DNA of 32,240 nt, from the NCBI RefSeq assembly GCF_001462455.1, contig NZ_LNTD01000059.1, forward strand, positions 1-32,240, in the 5' to 3' direction. The position numbers were made by a program, and so were the translations under genes. The stretch comes from Cellulomonas sp. B6. Its GTDB lineage: Bacteria > Actinomycetota > Actinomycetes > Actinomycetales > Cellulomonadaceae. Under the pieces are notes generated by a model that was given only the letters and a program-made list of their open reading frames with translations, was not told where the DNA came from and ran no database searches. Shown here piece by piece: positions 22,619-30,259 of this stretch. Each line of letters starts with the position of its first letter. Position 1 is the first letter of the stretch.

Positions 22619-24295
22619 TCAGCCCTTCTCAGCGGCACGCTCGCGCGCACCGTTGATGAGGTCCATGTACTGGGAGAGCCCCTGACCCTCGAGCTGGCTC
22701 AGGAAGGAGTCCCACTGCGACAGGTCCCGCTGGCCGAGGATGAACTCGAGCGTCGCGGTGTCGACCGAGTCCTTGAGCGGCGTCGCCAGGAGCGACGACT
22801 GCTCGAGCTCGGTCTCGTCGAGGGGTGCGCGCGGGAACGGGTCGCGCGGGGTGCGGGTCGAGAGCACCGAGTCGATGTACTCGACGAACGCCGGGACGTT
22901 GTACGACTCCTTGAGCGCACGCGACTCGGTCGAGCCGGCGAACACGTCGTTGGCGAAGCCGAGGTCCTTCTTGATGTCGATCGTGCCACCCGGGTTGAGG
23001 TTGATCTGCTTGTGCGTGTACTCCGGGTTCAGCGTGAACGTGTCGCCGTCCTTGGTGTACGTCTCACCCTCGACGCCCCACTGGATCATCTCGCGGGCCT
23101 CGGGGTTGTAGTACAGCCAGTCGGTGAACGCCAGCAGGTCGCAGAAGTTCGGGTCGTTGACGGCGTCCTGCGTGAGCATGAAGCCGTTCCAGAAGTTGCG
23201 CGGCTCGACCACGGCGCCGGCCGGCCCGCCCGGGGGCGCGATCTGCTTGAGCTCGTAGTCCGTGACGCCGGCCGCGTCGAGCGCGGTGGCGAACTCCTGC
23301 ACGGTGCCGGACGCGCCGGACGCGGCGAAGACCGTCTCGGCGGCGATCTTCTCCGTCACGGTGCCGCCGCCGTCGTTGGAGTCGGTGAACGACTCGGTGT
23401 CGAGCAGGCCGTCGGTGGCGAGGCCGTTGAAGTACTCGACCATCTGCTTGTAGCCCTCGGTGGTGGGCGCGTAGACGAACTCGTCGGCGTCCTCGTCGTA
23501 CCAGGCGCCGGTGCCGAAGCCCCAGCCGCCGACCGTGCCGAACGAGTGGGCGGCGTAGTTGATCATCGACTGGCCCTCGAAGCCGTCCGCGAGGGGCTTG
23601 CTGTCGGGGTACTTGGCCTTGATCATCTCGAGGCCGGTCTGCAGGTCCTCCCACGTCTCGGGGGCCGGGGCGCCGACCTCGTCGAAGACGTCCTGGCGGA
23701 TGATCAGCGTGAAGACGGGAACCGAGACCTCCTGCAGGCCCGGCACCATGTAGTACTTGCCGTCGGCCTGGCGCAGGTTGTCGATCATGTCGCCCAGGTC
23801 CCACTCCTCCACGTACTTCTGGAAGTTGGGCATGTACTCGACGTAGTCGCTCATGGGCACGACCGCGCCGGAGGCGGCGAACTGCCGCTCGTCGCCCGTG
23901 TACGTGAGCGGGATGATCTGCGGCGCGTCACCCGCGCTGATGAGGAGGCTGCGCTTCTCGGTGGCGTCGCTGAACGGGATGTTGGTCAGCGAGAGCTTGA
24001 CGTTGGTGCGCTTCTCGATCTCGTCGAAGAACTGCCACGAGTCGGTGATCGGGTAGTCGGGCCAGTCGGTCCACAGCGCCGTGAACTCGCGCGGCTCGGA
24101 GGCCTTCCACGGCTGGTCGGCCGTCCCGGTCGTGCACTCGAGGTCGGCGCCCCCGCCGTCCGCGGTGCTGCCGCCGCCGCTGTCGCCGCTGCCGCAGGCC
24201 GCGAGGCCCAGCGTCGCCGCGAGCGCGGCCGCGCCGATGGCCCCGGCACGACGCCGTCGTCCGGCGCCTCCCGTGTACGTCCCGCCGTTGAGCAT
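22619..24295 (-). CDS. Extracellular solute-binding lipoprotein (CUT1 sugar ABC transporter)
   Basis: A 558-residue lipoprotein. A basic N-terminus, a hydrophobic stretch GAIGAAALAATLGLAAC and a lipobox (LAAC, Cys34) direct lipidation. A Gly/Ser/Asp linker follows, then a type-I-like binding fold with SWQFFDEIEKRTNVKLSLTNIPFSDA, AGDAPQIIPL, WEDLQTGLEMIKAKYPDSKPL, and aromatic-rich NFWNGFMLTQDAVNDPNFCDLLAFTDWLYYNPE. Length and layout match LplA-type binding proteins (long form, about 500-570 residues). The ligand is unknown, likely an oligosaccharide or sugar derivative. A GAGGAG ribosome binding site precedes ATG 24295. It is the first gene of the transport operon, driven by the promoter at 24452-24480 and followed by a strong hairpin. 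Confidence 0.94.
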   Translation of the reverse strand: MLNGGTYTGGAGRRRRAGAIGAAALAATLGLAACGSGDSGGGSTADGGGADLECTTGTADQPWKASEPREFTALWTDWPDYPITDSWQFFDEIEKRTNVKLSLTNIPFSDATEKRSLLISAGDAPQIIPLTYTGDERQFAASGAVVPMSDYVEYMPNFQKYVEEWDLGDMIDNLRQADGKYYMVPGLQEVSVPVFTLIIRQDVFDEVGAPAPETWEDLQTGLEMIKAKYPDSKPLADGFEGQSMINYAAHSFGTVGGWGFGTGAWYDEDADEFVYAPTTEGYKQMVEYFNGLATDGLLDTESFTDSNDGGGTVTEKIAAETVFAASGASGTVQEFATALDAAGVTDYELKQIAPPGGPAGAVVEPRNFWNGFMLTQDAVNDPNFCDLLAFTDWLYYNPEAREMIQWGVEGETYTKDGDTFTLNPEYTHKQINLNPGGTIDIKKDLGFANDVFAGSTESRALKESYNVPAFVEYIDSVLSTRTPRDPFPRAPLDETELEQSSLLATPLKDSVDTATLEFILGQRDLSQWDSFLSQLEGQGLSQYMDLINGARERAAEKG

Positions 24296-24438
24296 GTAGG
24301 TCTCCTCATCGAGTCCAGGCCCGGGCTACGCCGACCGGGCCGCGGACCGGCCGCCACCGTCCGCCGTCGGGCGGTGGTGCAGGTCCTCGTGCGGGGCCCC
24401 GGTCGAGGCACGGAAATCAGGTTGACGCGACCGGGGAC

Positions 24439-24449
24439 CGATAGTTTCA
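24439..24449. promoter_or_regulatory. LacI-type operator overlapping the ABC operon start site
   Basis: On the minus strand TGAAACTATCG lies just after the -10 box, covering the predicted start point. It fits, with mismatches, the CGAAAnTTTCG palindrome used by several actinobacterial LacI regulators (BxlR-like). An almost identical copy lies at 24560-24570. Binding here would block initiation. Confidence 0.65.
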
Positions 24450-24451
24450 GG

Positions 24452-24480
24452 AGGCTAGGTCCCGACATTCACCCCGTCAA
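24452..24480 (-). promoter_or_regulatory. Sigma-70-like promoter of the ABC transporter operon
   Basis: On the minus strand TTGACG (24480-24475), a 17-base spacer, then TAGCCT (24457-24452). This is close to the housekeeping actinobacterial consensus. Transcription should start near 24445, giving a leader of about 150 bases before the binding-protein gene. Confidence 0.8.
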
Positions 24481-24551
24481 GGGATCCGAACGTGCTGTGA
24501 AGTAACGATTAAGCGACGGTGGACGGACGCCCAGGTGGAGGCCACGACGAG

Positions 24552-24578
24552 GACGCTGCCGATAGTTTCGACAGCGTC
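24552..24578. promoter_or_regulatory. Second operator copy inside a 27-bp quasi-palindrome
   Basis: CGATAGTTTCG (24560-24570) is flanked by GACGCTG and CAGCGTC, which are exact complements centred on the same base. The site lies about 90 bases upstream of the ABC promoter -35 element and 121 bp from the first copy. It may act in repressor looping, or its 7-bp stem could terminate the upstream Gfo/Idh operon. The rest of 24296-24610 holds a GTAACGATTA element at 24502-24511 and nothing else I can call. Confidence 0.6.
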
Positions 24579-24610
24579 TCGTCGGCCGCCGACCGGGCGC
24601 CGACCGGGGG

Positions 24611-25750
24611 TCAGCCCTCGGCGGCGACCACCCCCTGGAGGTCGCCGACGCCCGCGCACCACGCGTCGCGCGGGGTGAGCGGCACGAGGGGCGGCACGAC
24701 GGGCCGCGACCCGATCGCGACGCGACCACCGGCGTCGGCGGACGTCAGCAGCGACGTCATGACCTCCAGGACGTGCTCCGCGAGGGCGCCGCTCGCGCGG
24801 TGCGCCCCACCCCCGGGGCCGACGGCGTCGACCATGTCGAGCAGGCCGATCCCGCGCGCCGACCCCGCGTACCCCGCGCCCGGCGGGACCGCGTGCCAGC
24901 CCGCGTCGGGGGTCCAGACCTCGACCTCGCCGTCGAACGCGTTCGGGTCGGGCACCGACACCGACCCGTGCTCGCCGTGCACCTCGATCGGCCGCGCGCG
25001 CGAGCGCCCGCCGTCGAAGCTGACGGTCACGGTCGAGATCGCCCCGCCCGCGTGCTCCAGCAGGCCCGTCACGTGCGTCGCGACCTCGACCGGGATGCGC
25101 TCGCCGGCCCGCGGGCCGGACCCGACGACCCGTGCGTCGCGTGCCCGCCCCGCGGCGCCCTGCACGTGCGTCACGGGCCCGAGCAGGTGCACGAGGGCCG
25201 TCAGGTAGTACGGCCCCATGTCGAGCAGCGGCCCGCCGCCCGCGCGGTAGTAGAAGTCGGGCTGCGGGTGCCAGCCCTCGTGCCCGGGCGACACCCACGT
25301 CGCGAGCGCGCTCGACGGCCGCCCGATCGTGCCCGCCTCGACGACGGCGCGCGCCGTCTGCACGCCCGTGCCGAGCACCGTGTCCGGGGCGCACCCGACG
25401 CGGACGCCCGCGGCGTCGGCGGCCGCGAGCACGCGCCGTGCCCCCTGCGGCGTGGCCGTGAGCGGCTTCTCCCCGAACACGTGCTTGCCCGCGCCGATCG
25501 CGGCGAGCGCGACCTCCTCGTGCGCGAGCGGCACCGTGAGGTTGAGGACCACGTCGACCGCGGGGTCCGCCAGCAGGGTCGCGACGTCGACCGCGCGCGT
25601 GCCCGGGTGCTGGTCCGCGACGTGCCGCGCGCGCTCCAGGTCGAGATCCGCGACGGCGACCACGTCGACGCCGCCGTGCGCGGTGAGCGTCTCCAGGTAC
25701 GTCCGCGAGATGACCCCGACGCCCACGACGCCGATGCCGACGCGGCTCAC
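24611..25750 (-). CDS. Gfo/Idh/MocA family oxidoreductase
   Basis: A 379-residue NAD(P)-dependent dehydrogenase. The Rossmann motif GVVGVGVIS is at the N-terminus, the conserved GEKPLT follows, and the C-terminal alpha/beta domain has the FYYRAGGGPLLDMGPYYLTALVHLLGP region (active-site Asp and nearby His in the family). It should oxidise or reduce a sugar or cyclitol ring hydroxyl. GTG 25750 overlaps the ThuA stop (GTGA). It is third in an operon after another Gfo/Idh enzyme and ThuA, a combination typical of keto-sugar metabolism. A longer start at 25903 would duplicate ThuA coding DNA and is rejected. Confidence 0.93.
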   Translation of the reverse strand: MSRVGIGVVGVGVISRTYLETLTAHGGVDVVAVADLDLERARHVADQHPGTRAVDVATLLADPAVDVVLNLTVPLAHEEVALAAIGAGKHVFGEKPLTATPQGARRVLAAADAAGVRVGCAPDTVLGTGVQTARAVVEAGTIGRPSSALATWVSPGHEGWHPQPDFYYRAGGGPLLDMGPYYLTALVHLLGPVTHVQGAAGRARDARVVGSGPRAGERIPVEVATHVTGLLEHAGGAISTVTVSFDGGRSRARPIEVHGEHGSVSVPDPNAFDGEVEVWTPDAGWHAVPPGAGYAGSARGIGLLDMVDAVGPGGGAHRASGALAEHVLEVMTSLLTSADAGGRVAIGSRPVVPPLVPLTPRDAWCAGVGDLQGVVAAEG

Positions 25751-26439
25751 GCGCGCGCCGCCCAGAGCATGCCGCGCTCGACGATCGCGCGCACCGACGG
25801 GTGCTGCAGCACCTCGGGCGTGTGGCCGGGCGTCGCGACGACGATCCGGCCCTTCCCCCAGTGCCGCGTCCACACCGCGGGCGACGTGATCGGCCGGTGC
25901 CACGGGTGGTACGGCTGGGTCGGGTGGGTCGTGGTCGCCAGGACGTCGACGAGGTCGTCGTGCAGCACCCAGTACTGCTCGGACTCGAGCTCGAAGTCGT
26001 CGAGCCCCGCGGTGATCGGGTGCTCACGGCCCAGGTCGGTGATCTCGACCGTGTACGGCAGGTAGTTGTCGGTCTCGTCGCCGACGCGCAGCGACGGCTC
26101 CTTGCCGGGGTGGGTCGCGAACTGCCCGCCGACCAGCTGCAGGTAGTCCGAGCTGTTGCGGTAGGAGTCGGCGATGCCGCCGTGCCAGCCGACCAGGCCC
26201 GTGCCCGCCTCGACGGCGCCGCGCAGGCCCCAGAGCTCGTCGTGGCCGATGCTCGACATGGTCATGCTCTGCACCACCAGGTCGGTGGCGGCCATGACCT
26301 CGGCGTCCGCGTAGACCTCGTTGGTCTCGTGGACGTCGACCTCGAACCCCTGCTCGCGCAGGAACGGCAGGAACAGCTCGGTGGCGGCGACGGGCTGGTG
26401 CCCGTCCCATCCGCCGCGGACGACCAGGGCGCGCCTCAC
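25747..26439 (-). CDS. ThuA domain-containing protein
   Basis: A 230-residue ThuA-like protein with a class-I glutamine amidotransferase-like fold. Visible motifs are ALVVRGGWDGHQPVAA at the N-terminus, TGLVGWHGG, and the C-terminal KGRIVVATPGHTPEVLQHPSVRAIVERGMLWAA. ThuA of rhizobia takes part in trehalose/disaccharide use by the 3-keto route together with the dehydrogenase ThuB. The company of two Gfo/Idh genes here suggests a similar oxidised-sugar pathway. GTG 26439 overlaps the upstream stop (GTGA) and has GAGGAGG upstream (26447-26453). Confidence 0.92.
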   Translation of the reverse strand: MRRALVVRGGWDGHQPVAATELFLPFLREQGFEVDVHETNEVYADAEVMAATDLVVQSMTMSSIGHDELWGLRGAVEAGTGLVGWHGGIADSYRNSSDYLQLVGGQFATHPGKEPSLRVGDETDNYLPYTVEITDLGREHPITAGLDDFELESEQYWVLHDDLVDVLATTTHPTQPYHPWHRPITSPAVWTRHWGKGRIVVATPGHTPEVLQHPSVRAIVERGMLWAARA

Positions 26440-27659
26440 GCACCCACCTCCTCGTTCGTGGGACGCGCGGCCTCAGGACGCGCGACGGGGGTGCGGGCCG
26501 AGCGGTCGGCCGCGCTGACGGAGATCGCGTCGAGGACGCGCTGCACGTCGAGCGCGTCGTCGAACGTCGGGGACGGGTCGGTGCCGTCGGCGATCGCCTG
26601 CACCAGGTCGACGACCTGGTGGGTGAAGCCGTGCTCGTAGCCGATGCCGTGCCCGGCGGGCCACCAGGCCGCCATGTAGGGGTGGACGGGTTCGGTGACC
26701 TGGACGCGACGGAACCCCTGCGTGCGGGCGTCGTCGCGTGCGTCGTAGACCTCGAGCTCGTTGCTGCGCTCGTAGTCGAACGCGATCGAGCCGAGCTCGC
26801 CGTCGATCTCGATGCGGTTGGCGTTGCGGCGGCCCGTGGCCAGGCGCGTGGCCTCGAAGACGCCGAGCGCGCCGCCGTCGAACGACGCGGTGAACGCCGC
26901 GGCGTCGTCGACCGTCACGGGGCCGCGCTCGCCGCCGTCGCCGCGTCCGCCGAGGCCGACGTGCTCGCCGCCCACCGGGCGGTCGGTGACGAACGTGCGG
27001 AGCACGGCCGAGACGTCGGTGATGCGGCTGCCCGTGAGCCACTGCGCGGTGTCGACCGAGTGCGCCGCGATGTCGCCCAGCGTGCCGCTGCCCGCGCGGG
27101 TCGCGTCGAGCCGCCACGTCAGGGGCGCGTCGGGGTCGGAGAGCCAGTCCTGCAGGTACTGGGCGCGCACGTGCCGGATCTCGCCGGTGAAGCCCTCGGC
27201 GACGAGCTGGCGGGCGAGGGCCAGCGCCGGTGTGCGGCGGTAGCTGAACCCGCACGTGGCCAGCACGCCGCGGGCGCGGGCGTCGCGCGCGGCGGCGGCC
27301 ATGCGCTCGGCCTCGGGGACCGAGTTGGCGAGCGGCTTCTCGCACAGGACGTGCTTGCCGGCCGCGAGCGCCGCGAGGGCGATCGGCTCGTGCGTGTCGC
27401 CCGGCGTGCAGATGTCGACGACGTCGACGTCGTCGCGCTCGACGACGGCGCGCCAGTCGGTCTGCGCCTCGGCCCAGCCGAACCGGTCGGCCAGGTCGCG
27501 CGTGCGGCCGGGGTCGCGGCCGACCACGACCTGCAGGCGTGGGCGGCGGGGCAGGTCGAAGAAGGCGCCGGCCGTGCGCCACGCGTGCGAGTGGGCCCGG
27601 CCCATGAAGCCGGTGCCGATCAGGGCGACGCGCAGCTCGGACGTGGAGGGTCGCGACAA
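26436..27659 (-). CDS. Gfo/Idh/MocA family oxidoreductase (TTG start)
   Basis: A 407-residue NAD(P)-dependent oxidoreductase: ALIGTGFMGRAHSHAW (GxGxxG), VDICTPGDTHEPIALAALAAGKHVLCEKPLA (EKP motif), and a C-terminal domain with SGTLGDIAAHSVDTAQWLTG (catalytic-region D and H). The start is TTG 27659, which has GGGAG 5 bases upstream (27665-27669) and follows the promoter at 27701-27729. No ATG or GTG fits better. It is the first gene of the operon with ThuA and a second Gfo/Idh gene, divergent from the LacI gene. It likely oxidises the imported sugar. Confidence 0.93.
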   Translation of the reverse strand: MSRPSTSELRVALIGTGFMGRAHSHAWRTAGAFFDLPRRPRLQVVVGRDPGRTRDLADRFGWAEAQTDWRAVVERDDVDVVDICTPGDTHEPIALAALAAGKHVLCEKPLANSVPEAERMAAAARDARARGVLATCGFSYRRTPALALARQLVAEGFTGEIRHVRAQYLQDWLSDPDAPLTWRLDATRAGSGTLGDIAAHSVDTAQWLTGSRITDVSAVLRTFVTDRPVGGEHVGLGGRGDGGERGPVTVDDAAAFTASFDGGALGVFEATRLATGRRNANRIEIDGELGSIAFDYERSNELEVYDARDDARTQGFRRVQVTEPVHPYMAAWWPAGHGIGYEHGFTHQVVDLVQAIADGTDPSPTFDDALDVQRVLDAISVSAADRSARTPVARPEAARPTNEEVGA

Positions 27660-27677
27660 TGGGACTCCCGCGGAGGT

Positions 27678-27688
27678 TTATCGATCAA
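27678..27688. promoter_or_regulatory. LacI-type operator in the Gfo/Idh operon leader
   Basis: On the minus strand TTGATCGATAA is palindromic around ATCGAT (one mismatch pair). It lies about 7-17 bases after the predicted start point. The divergent LacI gene 80 bases away is the natural candidate regulator. Confidence 0.6.
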
Positions 27689-27700
27689 TCTGGTTCCAGC

Positions 27701-27729
27701 AGGCTGCCACGGCCCCTCGGTCCCGTCAA
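27701..27729 (-). promoter_or_regulatory. Promoter of the Gfo/Idh-ThuA operon
   Basis: On the minus strand TTGACG (27729-27724), a 17-base spacer, and CAGCCT (27706-27701). The -35 is identical to that of the ABC operon and the -10 differs in one base, so the two operons have sister promoters. Confidence 0.7.
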
Positions 27730-27770
27730 CCACCCGCACGGCGTCTGCCATGATCCCAGCGGAGGTTGCG

Positions 27771-28772
27771 ATGGTCACCATGAGCGACATCGCGCAGCGG
27801 ACCGGCGTCACCGTGACGACCGTCTCCAACGCGCTGACGGACCGCGGGCGCGTCTCGGACGCCACCCGGTCGCGGATCCTCGCGGTCGCGACCGAGCTGG
27901 GCTACGAGGTGAACCTCACCGCGCGCCACCTGCGCATGGGCCGCTCGGACACGATCGCGCTGATCGTGCCGTCGGTCCACGACTACTTCGGCGAGATCGC
28001 CGACAAGCTCGCCGTGCTCGCCGAGGCGACCGGACGCCACCTCGTGCTCGAGCGCACGTCCGCCCTCACCGAGTCCGAGCGCGCGGCCATCACCTTCCAG
28101 CGTCTGCAGATGTTCGACGGCGTGCTGCTCTCGGCCGTCGGGCTCGACCACGACGACGTCGAGCGTGCCCGCCGGCGCACGCCGCTGGTCGTGCTGGGCG
28201 AGCGACCCATGCCCGCCACGGTCGACCACGTCCGCCTCGCCAACGAGGAGGGCGGTCGCCTCGCGACCGCGCACCTGCTGGAGCACGGCGCGCGCCGCGT
28301 CGTCGTGCTGGGCGGGTCGCTCAGCGCCGAGTTCGGCATCTCGCACTCGCGCCTCGTCGGCTGGCGGCAGGCGCACGACGACGCCGGCGTCCCGGCCGAC
28401 CCCCGGCTCGTCGTCCCCGTGCAGGACTACGACGTGCGCCACGCCCGCGCCGCGCTCACGGCGCTCATCGCCGACGGCGTGCCGTTCGACGCCGTCTTCG
28501 GCGTCACCGACATGATCGCGCTGGGCGCGATGTCGGCGCTCGCCGAGCACGGGCTGCGCGTCCCTCAGGACGTGCAGGTCGTCGGGTTCGACAACCTGCT
28601 GTTCTCCGACTTCCTGGTCCCCCGGCTCACGTCGGTCGACCCGCACTCGCGCGAGCTCGCCGCGACCGCGATGCGCCTGCTGGAGCAGCGGATGTCGGGC
28701 GCCGACGCCGCGCCCGAGCACGTCGTCAACCCCGTGTCGCTCGTGGTGCGGGGGTCGACGCGCGCGGGGTGA
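27771..28772 (+). CDS. LacI family transcriptional regulator
   Basis: A 333-residue repressor. The N-terminal helix-turn-helix is MSDIAQRTGVTVTTVSNALTDRGRVSDATRSRIL, followed by the hinge LGYEVNLTARHLRMGRSD. The effector domain has IALIVPSVHDYFGEIADKLA, VRLANEEGGRLATAHLLEHGARRVVVLGG, and QVVGFDNLLFSDFLVPRLTSVD, all standard LacI/PurR features. ATG 27771 is chosen for GGAGG 5 bases upstream (27761-27765). It is divergent from the Gfo/Idh-ThuA operon and probably represses it, and perhaps the ABC operon, in response to an unknown sugar. Confidence 0.95.
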   Translation: MVTMSDIAQRTGVTVTTVSNALTDRGRVSDATRSRILAVATELGYEVNLTARHLRMGRSDTIALIVPSVHDYFGEIADKLAVLAEATGRHLVLERTSALTESERAAITFQRLQMFDGVLLSAVGLDHDDVERARRRTPLVVLGERPMPATVDHVRLANEEGGRLATAHLLEHGARRVVVLGGSLSAEFGISHSRLVGWRQAHDDAGVPADPRLVVPVQDYDVRHARAALTALIADGVPFDAVFGVTDMIALGAMSALAEHGLRVPQDVQVVGFDNLLFSDFLVPRLTSVDPHSRELAATAMRLLEQRMSGADAAPEHVVNPVSLVVRGSTRAG

Positions 28773-28863
28773 GGGTGAAGCGGCGCGCCTGGAGAACGAT
28801 CGATCTGTGGATCCTTCACACAAGCCGTATGACGGCGAGTGACCGCCTCGGGAGGCCAGCAGC

Positions 28864-28879
28864 GTTGTCGCTAGACAAC
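28864..28879. other. Short perfect hairpin in the gene-free stretch 28773-29118
   Basis: GTTGTC and GACAAC around a 4-base loop GCTA. It lies downstream of lacI and could end its transcript or be a remnant mobile-element end. The rest of 28773-29118 holds another hairpin (28912-28938) and the candidate promoter and ribosome binding site of the nucleotidase gene. I see no gene or RNA gene in it. Confidence 0.4.
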
Positions 28880-28911
28880 TCAGCCGCTTCCGATGGACTA
28901 GCAGGCCCGCT

Positions 28912-28938
28912 GGTCACCCGCAGAGTAGCGGAGTGACC
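28912..28938. other. Hairpin with one bulge in the gene-free stretch
   Basis: GGTCACCCGC (28912-28921) pairs with GCGG-A-GTGACC (28928-28938), giving ten pairs, a 6-base loop and a single A bulge. It may be a terminator or an RNA structure near the island boundary. Confidence 0.45.
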
Positions 28939-29105
28939 GAAGGTGAACCGGGACACAGGTCCGGCCCCTCATTGAGTCCTCGCGTTTCTGGAAGCGTCTA
29001 GGAAGATTCACCTACCTTCGCGCCACATTCGGGCACTTGAACGCTCTAGGTTTGCTATATCTGATGTTGGAGGGCAGCGCACCGCCAGCCCCTCGTGGGC
29101 GAATC

Positions 29106-29110
29106 GGAGG
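29106..29110 (+). promoter_or_regulatory. Ribosome binding site of the 5'-nucleotidase gene
   Basis: GGAGG lies 8 bases before ATG 29119. It excludes the upstream in-frame start at 29095. A TTGAAC at 29037-29042 followed by AT-rich TATATCTGAT may be the promoter, but spacing is not ideal. Confidence 0.7.
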
Positions 29111-29118
29111 AACCTGAC

Positions 29119-30144
29119 ATGCCGTACGAACTCGATCACCGCCTGGTCGTCGGCGTAGCGCCGAGCGCACTTTTCGATCTGCGCGAGTCGGATGCAGCCT
29201 TCAAAACAAGCATTGATGCGTACAGATCCTTTCAGGACGAGCACATTGACAAACCGATGCCCAAGGGGGCGGCGTTCCCCTTTATCGAGAGATTGCTAGC
29301 TCTCAACGACCTTTCCCCCGGAGACCCCCTCGTGGAGGTGATCCTCCTTGCGAAGGACGATGCCGTCACGGGACTCCGCCACTTGAAGTCGCTAGCATTT
29401 TATGGTCTGAAGATCGAGCGTGCGGTATTCACAGAGGGGAGCGCACCGTCGGGTTACATCAAGGAGTTGAACATATGCTTGTATCTCTCTGGTAACCGCT
29501 CTGACGTCGCTCGTGCAGTTTCGAACGGCCTCCCAGCTGGACTCGTACTGGGCAGGACAGCGAGAAGTGAGGAGGACTCTGACGAGGCGCCCGGAGCGCT
29601 CCGCGTCGCTTTTGACTTCGACGGCGTACTGGCGGACCTTGAAGCCCAGAAGGTCTACGACCGCGAGAAGTTGCCAGGCTTCCTCGCGCACGAGGTGCGT
29701 CACGCCTCTGAGCCGCACCAGCCGGGCCCGATGGCCCAGCTGGTGCGTGCCCTCGGGAAGATTCAGCGCAAGGAGATCGAGCGCCATAATTCAGACCCAG
29801 GTTACACCCCGCGCGTCCGAATCGCACTAGTTACGGCACGACAGGCGCCAGCTCACGAGCGTGCTATCCGCACACTTCGCGACTGGGACGTGCAGTTCAA
29901 CGACGCCTTCTTCCTTGGTGGTATAGAAAAAGCGCACGTACTTAGAGTGCTGCGACCCCATATTGTTTTCGACGATCAACTAGAGCACCTCGAGAGTGTC
30001 GCCGAGGAGATCGCGGCCGTACTGGTTCCTTATGTTGGTGATGATGGAGGAAGCAACCAGGAGGCACCTCACGCATCGCCAGCGATTCGCAGTCGGGCGC
30101 GATCAATTGTCACCCGACTGACAAGACGGCTGCGGCGAGGATAA
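29119..30144 (+). CDS. 5'-nucleotidase (PF06189-like) in an AT-richer island
   Basis: A 341-residue protein resembling the bacterial/animal cytosolic 5'-nucleotidase family PF06189: VGVAPSALFDLRESDAAF, AYRSFQDEHIDKPMPKGAAFPFIERLLALN, PLVEVILLAKDDAVTGLRHLKSLAFYGLKIERAVFTEG, and LNICLYLSGNRSDVARAVSNGLPAG. The HAD-type phosphatase core is at FDFDGVLAD (D166, D168), with LVTARQAPAHERAIRTL and IVFDDQLEHL later. It should dephosphorylate nucleoside monophosphates in the cytoplasm. A basic C-terminal tail (RSRARSIVTRLTRRLRRG) is extra. Codon use (TTT, ATT, AAA, CTT, GTA) differs clearly from neighbours, which suggests horizontal transfer. It stands alone, with no partner genes. Confidence 0.87.
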   Translation: MPYELDHRLVVGVAPSALFDLRESDAAFKTSIDAYRSFQDEHIDKPMPKGAAFPFIERLLALNDLSPGDPLVEVILLAKDDAVTGLRHLKSLAFYGLKIERAVFTEGSAPSGYIKELNICLYLSGNRSDVARAVSNGLPAGLVLGRTARSEEDSDEAPGALRVAFDFDGVLADLEAQKVYDREKLPGFLAHEVRHASEPHQPGPMAQLVRALGKIQRKEIERHNSDPGYTPRVRIALVTARQAPAHERAIRTLRDWDVQFNDAFFLGGIEKAHVLRVLRPHIVFDDQLEHLESVAEEIAAVLVPYVGDDGGSNQEAPHASPAIRSRARSIVTRLTRRLRRG

Positions 30145-30259
30145 TTCGAGGGGTTCCGGACCCAAGCCCTAGCCGCCTTCGAGTATCCAAACCTAGGTGT
30201 TTCTAGTGCTGATCACGGACACTTGCACTATCCCTGTCTTCGAAATGCGCCCTCCGCGG

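Noticed and set aside
28797-28805. GATCGATC as a further LacI operator
   Set aside because: It lies downstream of lacI with no promoter next to it and is a short palindrome that can occur by chance.
28773-29118. Possible tRNA or mobile-element remnant
   Set aside because: No cloverleaf could be built and no transposase or integrase fragment was recognised in any frame; only hairpins are supported.
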